A stretch of 42,112 nucleotides of DNA from Nostoc parmelioides FACHB-3921 (GCF_014696625.1 NZ_JACJQL010000051.1:1-42112), one strand, 5' to 3'; counted from the stretch's first letter, positions 31,901 through 41,020 are shown. The notes: generated by a model from the letters alone, not told the origin. Program-made: numbers and translations.

Positions 31901-34900
31901 CGGCTATAAATTTGGTCAATTGGCTCTTAGCTTGGCAGAACGATTGAAGACCAGAAAAGGCAAGGCTAAAGCATTACAGTTATTTAGTGATCACGTTATG
32001 CAATGGAAAGTACATCTTAAGGAGACGATACCACTGCTGGTTGAGGCTTATCAGGAAGGAGTGGAAACCGGAGACTTTGAAACCGCTGGTTATGCTGCAT
32101 ATGACGTGTGCTACAACTCGTTTTTCGTCGGTGAGGAACTCACCCAACTGGAACAGAAAATGGCAACCTACAGCAAAGCGGTTGATCGAATCAGGCGGGA
32201 AAGCCCCTCAACTTGGATTGCAATGGTGTGGCAGACCATTCTTAATTTGTTAGATAGGTCTCTTAATCCCAGTCGCTTAGTTGGTCGGCTGTGTAATGAA
32301 GAGGAGGCGTTATCACACGCTATTGCAATTAAAGATGGAACTGCAATCCAAATACTCTATTTGCACAAAGTCATGTTGTGTTATCTATTTGGAGAACACC
32401 ATCAAGCTGGACAGACTGCTATTTTGGCAAGGCGACATTTTGAAGAAGCGACGGCAATAAAGGTTTTACCTGTATTCTGTTTCTATCATTCGCTGGCGCT
32501 TTTGAGCCTATTGCTCGATGCTTCAAACTCCCAAAAAGTAGCTTGGCTAAACTGTGTTAACACCAACCAAGAAAAGATGCAGAAATGGGCAGAACACGCC
32601 CCAATGAATTATCTACATAAATTTTATCTAGTCGAGGCAGAGAAAGCGCGAGTCTTAGGGCAATTTCTTGAGGCTGAGGAGTTTTATGAACGGGCGATCG
32701 CAGGTGCTACTGAGCATGAGTTTATCCAGGAAGAAGCATTAGCTTATGAATTAGCGGCTAAACATTATCTGGCACGAGGCCGAGAAAAAATTGCTCAAAC
32801 TTATATGAAAGAGGCGCACTATTGCTACGATCGCTGGGGCGCAACTGCTAAAGTTAAAGACTTAGAAACTCGCTATCCACAGTTCTTTTCTCAGTCGTCT
32901 AGAGCTGCTTCCGCATCAGTTCCTATTACTACTGAAACTATCACTAATCCCTTCCATACCGCTTTCGATTTAGCAGCAGTGATGAAAGCTTCACAGGCGA
33001 TTTCTCGTGAAATTGAACTGAAGCAATTGCTGCGATCGCTGATGCAAACTTTGATTGAGAATGCTGGCGCACAAACCGGATATCTGATTTTAGAAAACTC
33101 AGGAGAATGGTCGATTGAAGCGGCTTGTGAACTCAATGCCGATGAGAATGCTTGTGCGACTCAGGTGTTACAGTCTATTCCAATTGCCGATCAATTGCCA
33201 GAATCAATCATTCAATATGTGATTCGGACTCTGAAGCCTGTCACCTTAAATGATGCGACTCGTGAAGATGCTTTTATTAATGAGCCATACATTCAACAGA
33301 ACCAGCCTCAATCTATTTTCTGTTTGCCGCTGCTGAATCAAGCCAAGCTGGTCGGTGTATTATATTTAGAAAATCGGTTAGCAGCTGGAGTATTTACACC
33401 AGAGCGATCGCAGGTCTTGCAGCTATTATCGACTCAAGCAGCGATCGCCATCGAAAATGCCAACCTTTACTCAGAACTACAGGCTAAGGAAAGCAAGATC
33501 GCCCAATTCCTTGAAGCGATTCCGGTGGGAATTGCGATCGTGGATGCGACGGGTTGCCCTTACTATACCAACCAATGCGGCAATCAACTCACGGGCAAAG
33601 AAACTGATACTTCCATCGCACCGGAGCAGATATCAGAGGCTTATCAGCTTTATGTAGCGGGAACGGATCAAATTTATCCAGCGGAGAGCTTGCCTATTGT
33701 GCGGGCATTAAGGGGCGAACGCATTAGGACTGAAGATATAGAAATTCGTCGAGATCGTGTCTCAATTCTAATTGAGGCACGGGGAACACCAGTTTTCGAT
33801 CGACAGGGCAATATCACTTATGCGATCGCTACCTTTCAAGATATTACAGAGCGCAAACAAGCCGAGAAACTCCTAGCCGACTACAACTGCACTTTAGAGC
33901 AACAGGTCGCAGAACGAACTGCTGCGTTACGACAAAGTGAGGCCAATTACCGTAACCTGATTCAAACTGCAAATTCAATCATCCTTCGCACGGATAGGCA
34001 AGGACGAATTCGATACATGAATGACTATGGACTGAGCTTTTTTGGCTATGAGGAAGATCAGATTCTAGGGCGTACCCTACTGGAAACAATCGTTCCAGAA
34101 ACCGAAACATCTGGACGCGATCTCAAGCAGTTTGTTCACAATCTGTTTCACAATCTTGAAGCTTCCTTGCCTCAAGCTTACTTGCAAACCGAGAATGAAA
34201 ACCTTTGTCGAGATGGTAGACGGGTTTGGATTGCCTGGTCGAATCAAGTCATCTTCAATGAACAGGGAGAGGTCGTTGAAATCTTATCGGTGGGCAATGA
34301 CACCACCCAGCGCAGACAAGCAGAAGAGGCATTACAACGCAGCGAAGCTAAGTTCCGCAATATTTTTGAAAACTCACAGGTTGGCATCTTCCGCACCCGC
34401 CTCTCGGATGGATTACTTCTCGATGCCAATCAACGCTATGCCAATCTGCTTGGCTTTGATTCATCAGAGGAGATGATTGGGTTTGAACACGCCACAGACT
34501 ACTATGTAAATCCCAGCGATCGCCAAAAATTCCTTGAGGTGCTGAAGCGGGATGGGGAAGTGCGAAGCTATGAAGCACAGGGGCGAAAACGAGATGGGAC
34601 AGTGTTTTGGGGACTTTTCTCTGCTTATCTAAATGCAGACGATGACTACATTGAAGGGGTGATTGCGGATATTAGCGATCTCAAACAAACAGAAGCCGCT
34701 CTACAAACGAGTGAAGAACGACTACGCTTAGCATTAACCGCTTCAAATCAAGGACTCTACGATTTCGATTTAAAGACTGAAGAAAGAATTGTTAACCCGG
34801 AATACGCTTTAATGCTGGGCTACGATCCAGCAACATTCCACGAAACCATTCCTGAATGGATTGCTCGTTTGCATCCTGATGACAGAGAATCAGTTGTCGC

Positions 34901-36059
34901 AACCTACCGTGCTTGTATTACTGGAGAAATCCCCAACTTTCAAGTAGAGTATCGCCTTCGTACCCAGGATGGTCAGTGGAAATGGATTCGTTCTGTCGGC
35001 AAAATTGTTACCTGGAATGAATCCGGTGAACCCATCCGAGCGTTGGGAGTTGTTACGGATATCAACGATTGCAAGCAAGCAGAAGCAGCATTGCAAGCCT
35101 CTGAAGCAGAACTGCGGGCGCTCTTTTCAGCCATTCCCGATCCATTATTTGTATTCTCTGCTGAAGGGCGATTCCTTGAAATAATGGTACTGGAACGAAA
35201 TCTGCTATGGCAACCCTTTGAGGAGATGATTGGTAAAACTATGCATCAACTCGGAAGGGAAGAAGCTGATGAGTTTCTAGGTTATATTCAGCAGGTACTG
35301 AGAACCCAACAAATCCTCACAGTCGAGTATGGTGCGTTTCTAAATGGACGAGAAATGTGGTTTTCGGCTCGCATTGCCCCAATCAGCCACGATCAGGTGA
35401 TTTGGCTGGTGCGAGATATTACGGCGCAGAAGCAAGCAGAAGAAGCCTCAATTTTAGAAGAACGTAACCGTATGGCACGCGAAATTCACGATACACTCGC
35501 TCAGGCGTTTACAGGGATTCTGGCTCAGGTCGGTGCTGCAAAACAGGTGCTAACGGATGATGTAGAAGCAGCTCAGGCACACCTGGATCTGATCAAAGAA
35601 TTGGCACGAACTGGACTGACTGAAGCACGGCGATCGGTAATTGCGCTCCGTCCTCAGCTTTTGGAGGAGGGCAGTTTACAGAGCGCTCTCCATCGTCTCG
35701 TCGCTCAAATCAGGGCTGCTGCAACTGACACCACCTTATATTATGAGATTGAGGGTGCAGTGTATTCTCTACCCACTGAAGTCGAGAATAACCTACTGCG
35801 GATTGGGCAGGAAGCCTTAACTAATGCGATTAGATACGCCAATGCCGACGAAATTCGAGTGGAGCTAGTCTACGATCGCGACCAGTTTTGCTTGCGCGTG
35901 AGAGACAATGGACAGGGCTTTGGAGTTGGAAGTATTTCAGCCTCTGAGGGTTTTGGCTTACTCGGCATGAGCGAACGGGCAGAGCGCATCGGCGCACAAC
36001 TCACGATTAGGAGTCAACCTGGACAAGGAACAGAAATTATTGTCACCGTCAACCCTTGA
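28968..36059 (+). CDS. Hybrid multi-sensor kinase: Ser/Thr kinase, AAA ATPase, GAF, five PAS, histidine kinase
   Basis: 2363-aa cytoplasmic signalling protein. Residues about 1-270 are a Ser/Thr kinase (IIHKDINPGNIVL catalytic loop, KIIDFGVATQF DFG motif, GTLAYLSPEQTGR). About 300-560 form an AAA/STAND-type ATPase (Walker A GYAGVGKTAL near 350; LVIFLDDLQWVDS near 475), then a long helical, TPR-like region to about 1310. A GAF domain (about 1331-1504) is followed by PAS-like repeats near 1510, 1658, 1794, 1919 and 2046. The C-terminus has a HisKA_3 dimerisation domain with EERNRMAREIHDTLAQAF (His2174) and an HATPase with DNGQGFGVG. This is the cyanobacterial 'multi-kinase' architecture. The response regulator follows immediately, so His-Asp relay to it is expected. 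Signal unknown. Confidence 0.93.
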   Translation: MITLPGIAIQNKIYESSNSLVYRGIREDGVEIVVKMLKLDYPSPQELTRYRQEYKIIRSLNLEGVIKAYSQQDYQRTLVILLEDFGGESLEKWMQKRPDIFCPMPLSTFLGIAIALSDILGRIHAANIIHKDINPGNIVLNPDTGVVKIIDFGVATQFNRTNPTFKSPHVLEGTLAYLSPEQTGRMNRMIDYRTDFYSLGVTFYELLTGQLPFPTQDILELVHCHIAKPPIPVHELNATIPKPISGIILKLMAKNAEDRYQSAWGIKADLERCAGQLAEMGQINAMSLGRQDVSEQFCIPQKLYGREAQTKALLAAFDRVARKETFGEICQLESGIENAQFNVELMLVAGYAGVGKTALVQELYKPITAKHGYFISGKFDQFRRNIPYSAIVDALQKLVQQLLGEPDEQVQQWQERLLSALGSNGQIIIDVIPEVEFIIGKQLPVPEVGATEAQNRFNLTFQRFVRVFCAKEHPLVIFLDDLQWVDSATLKLIELILLDEQTQSLFLIGAYRDHEVSPTHSLILMLESLRNQGAVLQEIILTPLTLEPLSQLIAETLHRNPDTVPVRSLAQVVLRKTEGNPFFVGEFLKLLHSENLLTFDAQQLSWQWNLAEIEAQDITANVVELLLRQLQKLPEATQQVLSIAACVGSEFDLETLAIVCEKLPKAIFQDLLEAIQAGLIQPLSELDEGLLVQEYKFSHDRVQQAAYVLIDESHKQVVHLQIGRKLLEKTSPEQRSDRLFEIIDHLNQGLELVTARSERTEIARLNLMAGQKAKAATAYEAAFKYFTTGLKLLNWESWLSEYDLTLALYSQAAEAAYLHGCFDEMEQLVEVVLARAKTVVDKVQAYDSRIQGYLSQGNLKEALKIGLEVLKLLGVILPENPSELDVRGRLESTAALLAQREIEDLINLPEMTAPEPLAAMSILANIGAAAFIVSPALMILITCKTVNLSINYGNAIWSPLYYAAYGFFLCGVVQDIELGYKFGQLALSLAERLKTRKGKAKALQLFSDHVMQWKVHLKETIPLLVEAYQEGVETGDFETAGYAAYDVCYNSFFVGEELTQLEQKMATYSKAVDRIRRESPSTWIAMVWQTILNLLDRSLNPSRLVGRLCNEEEALSHAIAIKDGTAIQILYLHKVMLCYLFGEHHQAGQTAILARRHFEEATAIKVLPVFCFYHSLALLSLLLDASNSQKVAWLNCVNTNQEKMQKWAEHAPMNYLHKFYLVEAEKARVLGQFLEAEEFYERAIAGATEHEFIQEEALAYELAAKHYLARGREKIAQTYMKEAHYCYDRWGATAKVKDLETRYPQFFSQSSRAASASVPITTETITNPFHTAFDLAAVMKASQAISREIELKQLLRSLMQTLIENAGAQTGYLILENSGEWSIEAACELNADENACATQVLQSIPIADQLPESIIQYVIRTLKPVTLNDATREDAFINEPYIQQNQPQSIFCLPLLNQAKLVGVLYLENRLAAGVFTPERSQVLQLLSTQAAIAIENANLYSELQAKESKIAQFLEAIPVGIAIVDATGCPYYTNQCGNQLTGKETDTSIAPEQISEAYQLYVAGTDQIYPAESLPIVRALRGERIRTEDIEIRRDRVSILIEARGTPVFDRQGNITYAIATFQDITERKQAEKLLADYNCTLEQQVAERTAALRQSEANYRNLIQTANSIILRTDRQGRIRYMNDYGLSFFGYEEDQILGRTLLETIVPETETSGRDLKQFVHNLFHNLEASLPQAYLQTENENLCRDGRRVWIAWSNQVIFNEQGEVVEILSVGNDTTQRRQAEEALQRSEAKFRNIFENSQVGIFRTRLSDGLLLDANQRYANLLGFDSSEEMIGFEHATDYYVNPSDRQKFLEVLKRDGEVRSYEAQGRKRDGTVFWGLFSAYLNADDDYIEGVIADISDLKQTEAALQTSEERLRLALTASNQGLYDFDLKTEERIVNPEYALMLGYDPATFHETIPEWIARLHPDDRESVVATYRACITGEIPNFQVEYRLRTQDGQWKWIRSVGKIVTWNESGEPIRALGVVTDINDCKQAEAALQASEAELRALFSAIPDPLFVFSAEGRFLEIMVLERNLLWQPFEEMIGKTMHQLGREEADEFLGYIQQVLRTQQILTVEYGAFLNGREMWFSARIAPISHDQVIWLVRDITAQKQAEEASILEERNRMAREIHDTLAQAFTGILAQVGAAKQVLTDDVEAAQAHLDLIKELARTGLTEARRSVIALRPQLLEEGSLQSALHRLVAQIRAAATDTTLYYEIEGAVYSLPTEVENNLLRIGQEALTNAIRYANADEIRVELVYDRDQFCLRVRDNGQGFGVGSISASEGFGLLGMSERAERIGAQLTIRSQPGQGTEIIVTVNP

Positions 36060-36071
36060 GTGAGCATTACA

Positions 36072-36701
36072 ATGAGCCAAGCTACGACCATTCGGGTTCT
36101 AATTGCGGACGATCACGCCATTTTTCGGCAAGGATTAGCCACGATTATTAACCGTGACCCAGAGATGCAGGTGATTGCACAAGCCGAAAATGGGGAACAA
36201 GCGATCGCCGCCTTTCGGGAACACCAACCAGATGTAACGCTAATGGATCTGCGAATGCCTGAAGTGGAAGGAGTTGCCGCCATTGGTGCAATTTGTGCTA
36301 CTGCTAAATCTGCTCGGATTATTGTACTGACCACGTATGATAGTGACGAAGATATTTATCGGGGATTGCAGGCAGGCGCAAAAGGATACCTGTTGAAAGA
36401 AACTGAACCGGACGAGCTTCTTAATGCGATTCGTACCGTTCATCGGGGCCAGAAGTATATTCCGCCCGATGTGGGAGCAAAGTTGGTACAGCGCCTCAGC
36501 AATCCAGAACTGAGTGAAAGAGAACTAGCAGTACTCCGCTCACTGGCGCAGGGAATGAGTAATGCCGAGATTGCGGCGGCTTTGAGTATCGGTGAAGGCA
36601 CTGTTAAATCCCATGTCAATCGGATTTTGAATAAGTTGGATGTAAGCGATCGCACCCAAGCTGTAATTGTTGCCGTTAAACGCGGCATTGTCAGTTTATA
36701 G
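36072..36701 (+). CDS. NarL/LuxR-type response regulator
   Basis: 209-aa response regulator, partner of the upstream HisKA_3 kinase. The receiver domain has VLIADDHAIFRQGL (acidic pair), the phosphoacceptor Asp59 in VTLMDLRMPEV, and Lys in AKGYLLKET. The C-terminal LuxR helix-turn-helix is LSERELAVLRSLAQGMSNAE and EGTVKSHVNRILNKLDVSDR. I start it at ATG 36072; a GTG at 36060, one base after the kinase stop, would add four residues. Either way the pair is translationally close and surely one operon. The target promoters are not evident. Confidence 0.92.
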   Translation: MSQATTIRVLIADDHAIFRQGLATIINRDPEMQVIAQAENGEQAIAAFREHQPDVTLMDLRMPEVEGVAAIGAICATAKSARIIVLTTYDSDEDIYRGLQAGAKGYLLKETEPDELLNAIRTVHRGQKYIPPDVGAKLVQRLSNPELSERELAVLRSLAQGMSNAEIAAALSIGEGTVKSHVNRILNKLDVSDRTQAVIVAVKRGIVSL

Positions 36702-36738
36702 GGTTTGCTGTAGTCAATGGATAACTAGCAGTCTTCGC

Positions 36739-37659
36739 TCAAGCTGTCCGTAACCGTTCAATGTCTCGAATGGGCGGCGCACCGAACAAGCGCGAATATT
36801 CCCGACTGAACTGTGAGGGACTTTCATATCCCACCTGGTAGGCAGTAGAGGTCGCATCGAAATCCTCAGCTAACATCAGACGACGCGCTTCTAATAGTCT
36901 TAACTGCTTCTGATACTGAAGCGGACTCATCGAAGTGACTTGCTTGAAATGCTGATGGAACGACGAAGTAGACATCCCGATCTGACTCGCTAAATCCTCG
37001 ATCCGCATCGGCTTGGTAAAATCAGATTTGATTTGTTGAATCGCTAAAGCAATTCGCTGCATATTACTGCCGGATGTGGCAATTTGACGCACGGCTTCCC
37101 CTTGTTCACCCAACAGCAGATGGTAATAGAGTTCACGAATCATTAACGGTGCCAGCATGGAGATGTGTTGCGGAGTGTCTAAGAGCTTGACGAGGCGAAG
37201 GGCACACTCCATCAACGCTGGATCGACGTTGCTAACCGCTATACCTCGAATAGAGTTTTCTGGCTTTGCCGAACTGGAACCCATTTGGGCAACCATCTCA
37301 CACAATTGCATCAAGTCTAAGTTCAGCTTCAGCCCTAAATACGGCTTGTCAGGTGTCGCCTCAGTCACAAAGCCACTCAGCGGTAAATCAACGGAAACGA
37401 CGAGATACTGCATTGCACCATACTGATATGTCTCCTCACCCAGAAATGCTTTTTTCTGACCTTGAACGACGATCGCCAGGATGGGTTCATACACGCTATG
37501 AGGTGCGGTAGATACTGTATCTGAGCGCGCAAAGTCTAATTGCTCGATCGCCGTGGGTTGGATAATGTTGCCGCTGGATTTGGTATGCCGCACGATCCGT
37601 GTGGCGATTTCTTGGCGGTGATCCGCAATTATGTCAGGGCGAGAGATTGCGACTGTCAT
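36739..37659 (-). CDS. AraC-family transcriptional regulator
   Basis: 306-aa regulator. The N-terminal ligand-binding domain (about 30-190) has SVYEPILAIVVQGQKKAFLG, typical of the AraC_N group. The C-terminal double HTH (about 205-306) has RIEDLASQIGMSTSSFHQHF and SPLQYQKQLRLLEARRLML, with YQVGYESPSQFSREYSRLFG as the second conserved helix block. It is divergent from a set of reductase genes and most likely controls them and itself. An inverted repeat in the shared 225-bp gap (37747-37785) is a candidate site. The ligand is unknown; related regulators respond to reactive carbonyls or aromatics. Confidence 0.9.
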   Translation of the reverse strand: MTVAISRPDIIADHRQEIATRIVRHTKSSGNIIQPTAIEQLDFARSDTVSTAPHSVYEPILAIVVQGQKKAFLGEETYQYGAMQYLVVSVDLPLSGFVTEATPDKPYLGLKLNLDLMQLCEMVAQMGSSSAKPENSIRGIAVSNVDPALMECALRLVKLLDTPQHISMLAPLMIRELYYHLLLGEQGEAVRQIATSGSNMQRIALAIQQIKSDFTKPMRIEDLASQIGMSTSSFHQHFKQVTSMSPLQYQKQLRLLEARRLMLAEDFDATSTAYQVGYESPSQFSREYSRLFGAPPIRDIERLRTA

Positions 37660-37746
37660 AGCAGAGACTCGACTAACTCAATACCTTACAGTTGACATTA
37701 TAGAATCTCTGCAAACGATCGCTCTGGAGAATTAGGCAATCATCGG

Positions 37747-37785
37747 ATAGGTTTGGGCATTTCAAGAACAGCTTTTCCAACCTAT
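37747..37785. promoter_or_regulatory. Candidate AraC-family operator in divergent promoter region
   Basis: ATAGGTT (37747-37753) is matched by inverted AACCTAT (37779-37785), extended to ATAGGTT-TGG against ATAGGTT-GG, with centres 32 bp apart, about three helical turns. It lies between the divergent AraC-family and NmrA-like genes. Confidence 0.45.
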
Positions 37786-37884
37786 GCTGAACTTAGACGA
37801 ATAGACAAGATGAGGATCAGGCAATGATGCAAGAAGGCAAAAATCGCCTGAGTGACCGGAATGATTAATGAGCAGGAGAACCTT

Positions 37885-38766
37885 ATGTATGTAGTTTTTG
37901 GAGCGACGGGACAGACAGGTTCAGCAGTGGCTAACGCTTTGCTTGAGAGAAATTTTCCAGTGCGCGTTGTCTTGCGCTCTGATAAAGCTGCCAGTACATG
38001 GCGAGAGAAAGGTGCAGACGTAGCGATTGCCGAAGTCACTGATGTCGAAGCGATGACCGCCGCGATGCGTGAAGCGGATGCCGTCTATGTGATGAACCCA
38101 CCTGCTTACAACGTCAGCGATATGTTTGCGCTGGCAGAACAGATCGGCGAGTGTTATGTTGAAGCCCTTACAAACGCTGATGCACGGAAGGTCGTGTTAC
38201 TGTCTTCGGTTGGTTCACAGCACGCTTCCGGTACGGGCAACATTTTGACGACCCATATTTTAGAGCGCATGTTGGGCAACTTGGCAGTTCCCGTCACAGT
38301 TCTGCGAGCGGCATCGTTTATGGAGAATTGGGGGAGTGCCGCCGCGATCGCTGCCGAACAAGGGGTACTGCCCAGTTTTTTTGCTCCACTCGATCGTCGG
38401 CTGCCTATGGTTTCGACCGAAGACATCGGGCGCACTGCGGCTGAAGCCATGATTGAAGACTGGAAAGGTCAGCGCATCATCGAACTGCATGGTCCGATCG
38501 ACTACTCACCAAACGATGTCGCTGCTGCTTTTGCCGCTGTGCTTAACCGTAATGTACAGGCAATTGCTGTTCCCGAAAGCGACTGGCAAGCAACGATTTC
38601 CAGCTTTGGCTTTTCACCTGAAGCCGTCAACAGCTACAGCGAGATGATGCGCGGTTTCAACTCTGGTCATATCGTCTTTGAAAGTAGCCCAGAGATAGAA
38701 ACGCGCACCGGACAAACTGCAATAGAAGCTGCTGTTGATAGATTGACTGGAAGCAAATCCAAGTAA
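37885..38766 (+). CDS. NmrA-like NAD(P)-binding atypical SDR reductase
   Basis: 293-aa protein. ATG 37885 has AGGAG at the right distance; a longer frame from 37852 has none. The Rossmann nucleotide motif is MYVVFGATGQTGSAVANALL, with VVLRSDKAA after beta-2, suggesting NADPH. VVLLSSVGSQHASGTGN is the usual atypical-SDR strand 5, and LRAASFMENWGS is typical of NmrA/azoreductase-like members; the classical SDR Tyr-Lys pair is absent. Such proteins act as NAD(P)H:quinone or azo reductases, or as redox sensors. It is the first gene of the operon opposite the AraC-family regulator. Confidence 0.88.
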   Translation: MYVVFGATGQTGSAVANALLERNFPVRVVLRSDKAASTWREKGADVAIAEVTDVEAMTAAMREADAVYVMNPPAYNVSDMFALAEQIGECYVEALTNADARKVVLLSSVGSQHASGTGNILTTHILERMLGNLAVPVTVLRAASFMENWGSAAAIAAEQGVLPSFFAPLDRRLPMVSTEDIGRTAAEAMIEDWKGQRIIELHGPIDYSPNDVAAAFAAVLNRNVQAIAVPESDWQATISSFGFSPEAVNSYSEMMRGFNSGHIVFESSPEIETRTGQTAIEAAVDRLTGSKSK

Positions 38767-38791
38767 AAATTAGCTTGAGGAGATTGAAATA

Positions 38792-39430
38792 GTGCGTTAT
38801 TTAAGTCAAATTTTCACGGGAGCAGGACTGATTGGGCTGTTGGCTATTCCGGTGATGATGCAAGCTCGCGCGAAGGCAGAGATTCAATCGAATGTGACTG
38901 CGTTTGGGTCAAGTGATTACCCGACAGTATTGAATCAACAGTCCTTCCTGGTTCAGCCTTCAGCGATCGCAGACTTGTCCCAAGCAACTCCGTCTAATCC
39001 AGCAGATGCACAAGCAACTCAGATGATCGAGCAACGCAACAAAGCAACTGTCCAGCAGTCTTTCGACCAATGGCGCAACGGAACTGGCAGTGCATTTGAT
39101 CTGCTTGCCCCGGATGTAACCTGGACAATTACTGGGACGGGTGCAACTGCGGGCACATATCGCAGCCGACAAGCATTACTCGATCAAGTCGTTAGCCCGA
39201 CCAGTGCCCGATTATCAACTCCAATCGTCCCGACTGTGCGCGGCATCTGGGCGGATGGCGATATGGTGATCGTGCTGTGGGACGGGGAGGCGACCGCCAG
39301 AGACGGCAGAGCGTATCGGAACACCTACACGTGGTATTTCCGCATGAAAGACGACCAAGTAATCGAAGCGATCGCCTTCCTAGACATGAGCAAGTTTACA
39401 GAATTGTGGACAAGGGTTTCACCTTCATGA
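38792..39430 (+). CDS. Exported SnoaL/NTF2-like protein
   Basis: 212-aa protein starting at GTG 38792, with GAGGAG at 38777-38782. The first 25-30 residues (MRYLSQIFTGAGLIGLLAIP, then MMQARAKA) form a signal peptide. After a linker, residues about 80-210 form an NTF2/SnoaL-like cone: NKATVQQSFDQWRNGTGSAF, LLAPDVTWTITGTGATAG, GDMVIVLWDGEATARDGRAY. This fold is used by many small-molecule isomerases, hydrolases and binding proteins; the substrate is unknown. It is 25 bp downstream of the NmrA-like gene in one probable operon. Confidence 0.82.
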   Translation: MRYLSQIFTGAGLIGLLAIPVMMQARAKAEIQSNVTAFGSSDYPTVLNQQSFLVQPSAIADLSQATPSNPADAQATQMIEQRNKATVQQSFDQWRNGTGSAFDLLAPDVTWTITGTGATAGTYRSRQALLDQVVSPTSARLSTPIVPTVRGIWADGDMVIVLWDGEATARDGRAYRNTYTWYFRMKDDQVIEAIAFLDMSKFTELWTRVSPS

Positions 39431-39493
39431 CCCAGGAAATGGAAATCAATATTTAGTTCACAGCACTCAACTCGAACAGAAAGGAAAACAACG

Positions 39494-40228
39494 ATGTTAA
39501 ACATTGAGAACAAAGTCATTGCGATCACTGGAGCCAGTAGCGGGATTGGCGAAGCCACAGCTAAGTTACTCGCTCGAAACGGTGCAAAGGTGCTTTTGGG
39601 CGCACGGCGCACCGAAAAGCTCGAAAAAATTGTTGAGGAGATCCACACCTCAGGTGGTACAGCAGAATTCAAAGCCGTAGATGTCACCGATCGAGAAGAT
39701 GTGAAAGCGTTCATTGGGTTTGCGAAAGACAAGTTCGATCGCGTCGATGTCATCTTCAACAATGCAGGCGTGATGCCCTTATCGCCGATGAACGCCTTGA
39801 AGGTCGAGGAATGGGACAACATGATTAACGTGAATATCCAGGGCGTGTTGAATGGCATTGCAGCAGCTTTGCCGATCATGGAAGCGCAAGGTGGCGGACA
39901 GATCATCAATACGGCATCTATTGGTGCTCATGTGGTAGTGCCCACTGCTGCTGTTTATTGCGCGACCAAGTATGCAGTTTGGGCAATCTCTGAGGGACTG
40001 CGGCAAGAGTCAAAAACGATTCGCGTCACCGCCATCTCTCCCGGCGTGGTTGAGACCGAACTCGGCTCTGATATCACAGACGAGCCAACAAAAGGCTTCT
40101 TGAAAGAACTTCGCAAAGACGCACTCAACCCGGATACGATTGCCAGCGCTGTTCTGTATGCCGTGTCTCAGCCGGATGATGTCGATGTCAACGAAGTGAT
40201 TGTTCGACCGATCCGTCAGATGATGTAG
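39494..40228 (+). CDS. Classical short-chain dehydrogenase/reductase
   Basis: 244-aa classical SDR. ATG 39494 has AAGGA 8 nt upstream. The cofactor motif TGASSGIGEA is at residues 13-22, the NNAG motif is in VIFNNAGVMPLS, and the catalytic triad residues are Ser142 (NTASIG), Tyr155 and Lys159 (YCATKYAVWAISEGLRQE). ISPGVVETEL follows. Arg-type residues after beta-2 (GARRTEKLEK) point to NADPH. It probably reduces a small alcohol/ketone or aldehyde. Third gene of the AraC-associated set. Confidence 0.92.
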   Translation: MLNIENKVIAITGASSGIGEATAKLLARNGAKVLLGARRTEKLEKIVEEIHTSGGTAEFKAVDVTDREDVKAFIGFAKDKFDRVDVIFNNAGVMPLSPMNALKVEEWDNMINVNIQGVLNGIAAALPIMEAQGGGQIINTASIGAHVVVPTAAVYCATKYAVWAISEGLRQESKTIRVTAISPGVVETELGSDITDEPTKGFLKELRKDALNPDTIASAVLYAVSQPDDVDVNEVIVRPIRQMM

Positions 40229-40462
40229 GCAACAGTTCTTGATCACGTCAGACAGATAGGATTGACCGTGCAATTAAGTTTTGAGTCTAACTTGAGTTAG
40301 AGCCTACCTTCTATCTTAAGAAGGAGCGGCTGCTCCATCAAATTACAGCCTAAAAATGTTAACTCACTGTAGACGACAACTAAAACCCAATTGCTTATAT
40401 TGAATTCATGTGGATTGAGCAAGTGAATCGCAAGGTTCCATGCTTGATACAGATGTAGAAAG

Positions 40463-41020
40463 ATGATCGACGACCATAGTTCCAGTTCTTTAGTTGTGCC
40501 AGCTTCAATCCAAGATCACAGTCAAGGTGTGCTAAGTGCCGCCGTGGTATTAGTGATGTATGGGGATTATCAATGTCCCAGAAGTGCAGCCGTTTACAAG
40601 CTGATTAAAATCATTCGGCAAGAGCTTACGGTTTCTTTTGGAGAGGATTATTTATGTTTTATCTTCCGCCATTTTCCACAGATCCAGATTCATCCCCAGG
40701 CACAACGGGCAGCCCAAGCAGCCCAAGCAGCCGAAGCCCAAGGAAAGTTTTGGTTAATGAGCGATACTTTATTTGACCATCAACAAAGGTTGGAGAACGG
40801 TTATCTTGTCGAGTACGCCAATGATTTAGGGCTTGACATTCCTCAATTTCTCAAAGAGTTGTCTAAACAAGTGTATGTCGATCGCATCAATGAAGATATC
40901 GAAGGCGGAATACAGAGTGGAGTGACGACTACCCCAGCCCTGTTTATCAATGGAATTCGGTACACCGAGCGCTGGAACACGACGGAGTTGATGGCTGCCA
41001 TGATTGCTGCAAGTTATTAA
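40463..41020 (+). CDS. DsbA-like thioredoxin-fold protein lacking CxxC
   Basis: 185-aa protein of the DsbA/Thioredoxin_4 fold: VVLVMYGDYQCPRSAAVYKL at the N-terminus, an inserted helical domain (QAQRAAQAAQAAEAQGKFWL, MSDTLFDHQQRLENG), and the cis-proline loop TTTPALFINGIRY. Its active site reads C-P-R-S rather than CxxC, so only one redox Cys is present; it may act like a reductase/isomerase on mixed disulfides or be a glutathione-transferase-like protein. No signal peptide, so it is cytoplasmic. It follows the SDR by 234 bp, a gap with no clear terminator. The start has only a weak ribosome site. Confidence 0.82.
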   Translation: MIDDHSSSSLVVPASIQDHSQGVLSAAVVLVMYGDYQCPRSAAVYKLIKIIRQELTVSFGEDYLCFIFRHFPQIQIHPQAQRAAQAAQAAEAQGKFWLMSDTLFDHQQRLENGYLVEYANDLGLDIPQFLKELSKQVYVDRINEDIEGGIQSGVTTTPALFINGIRYTERWNTTELMAAMIAASY

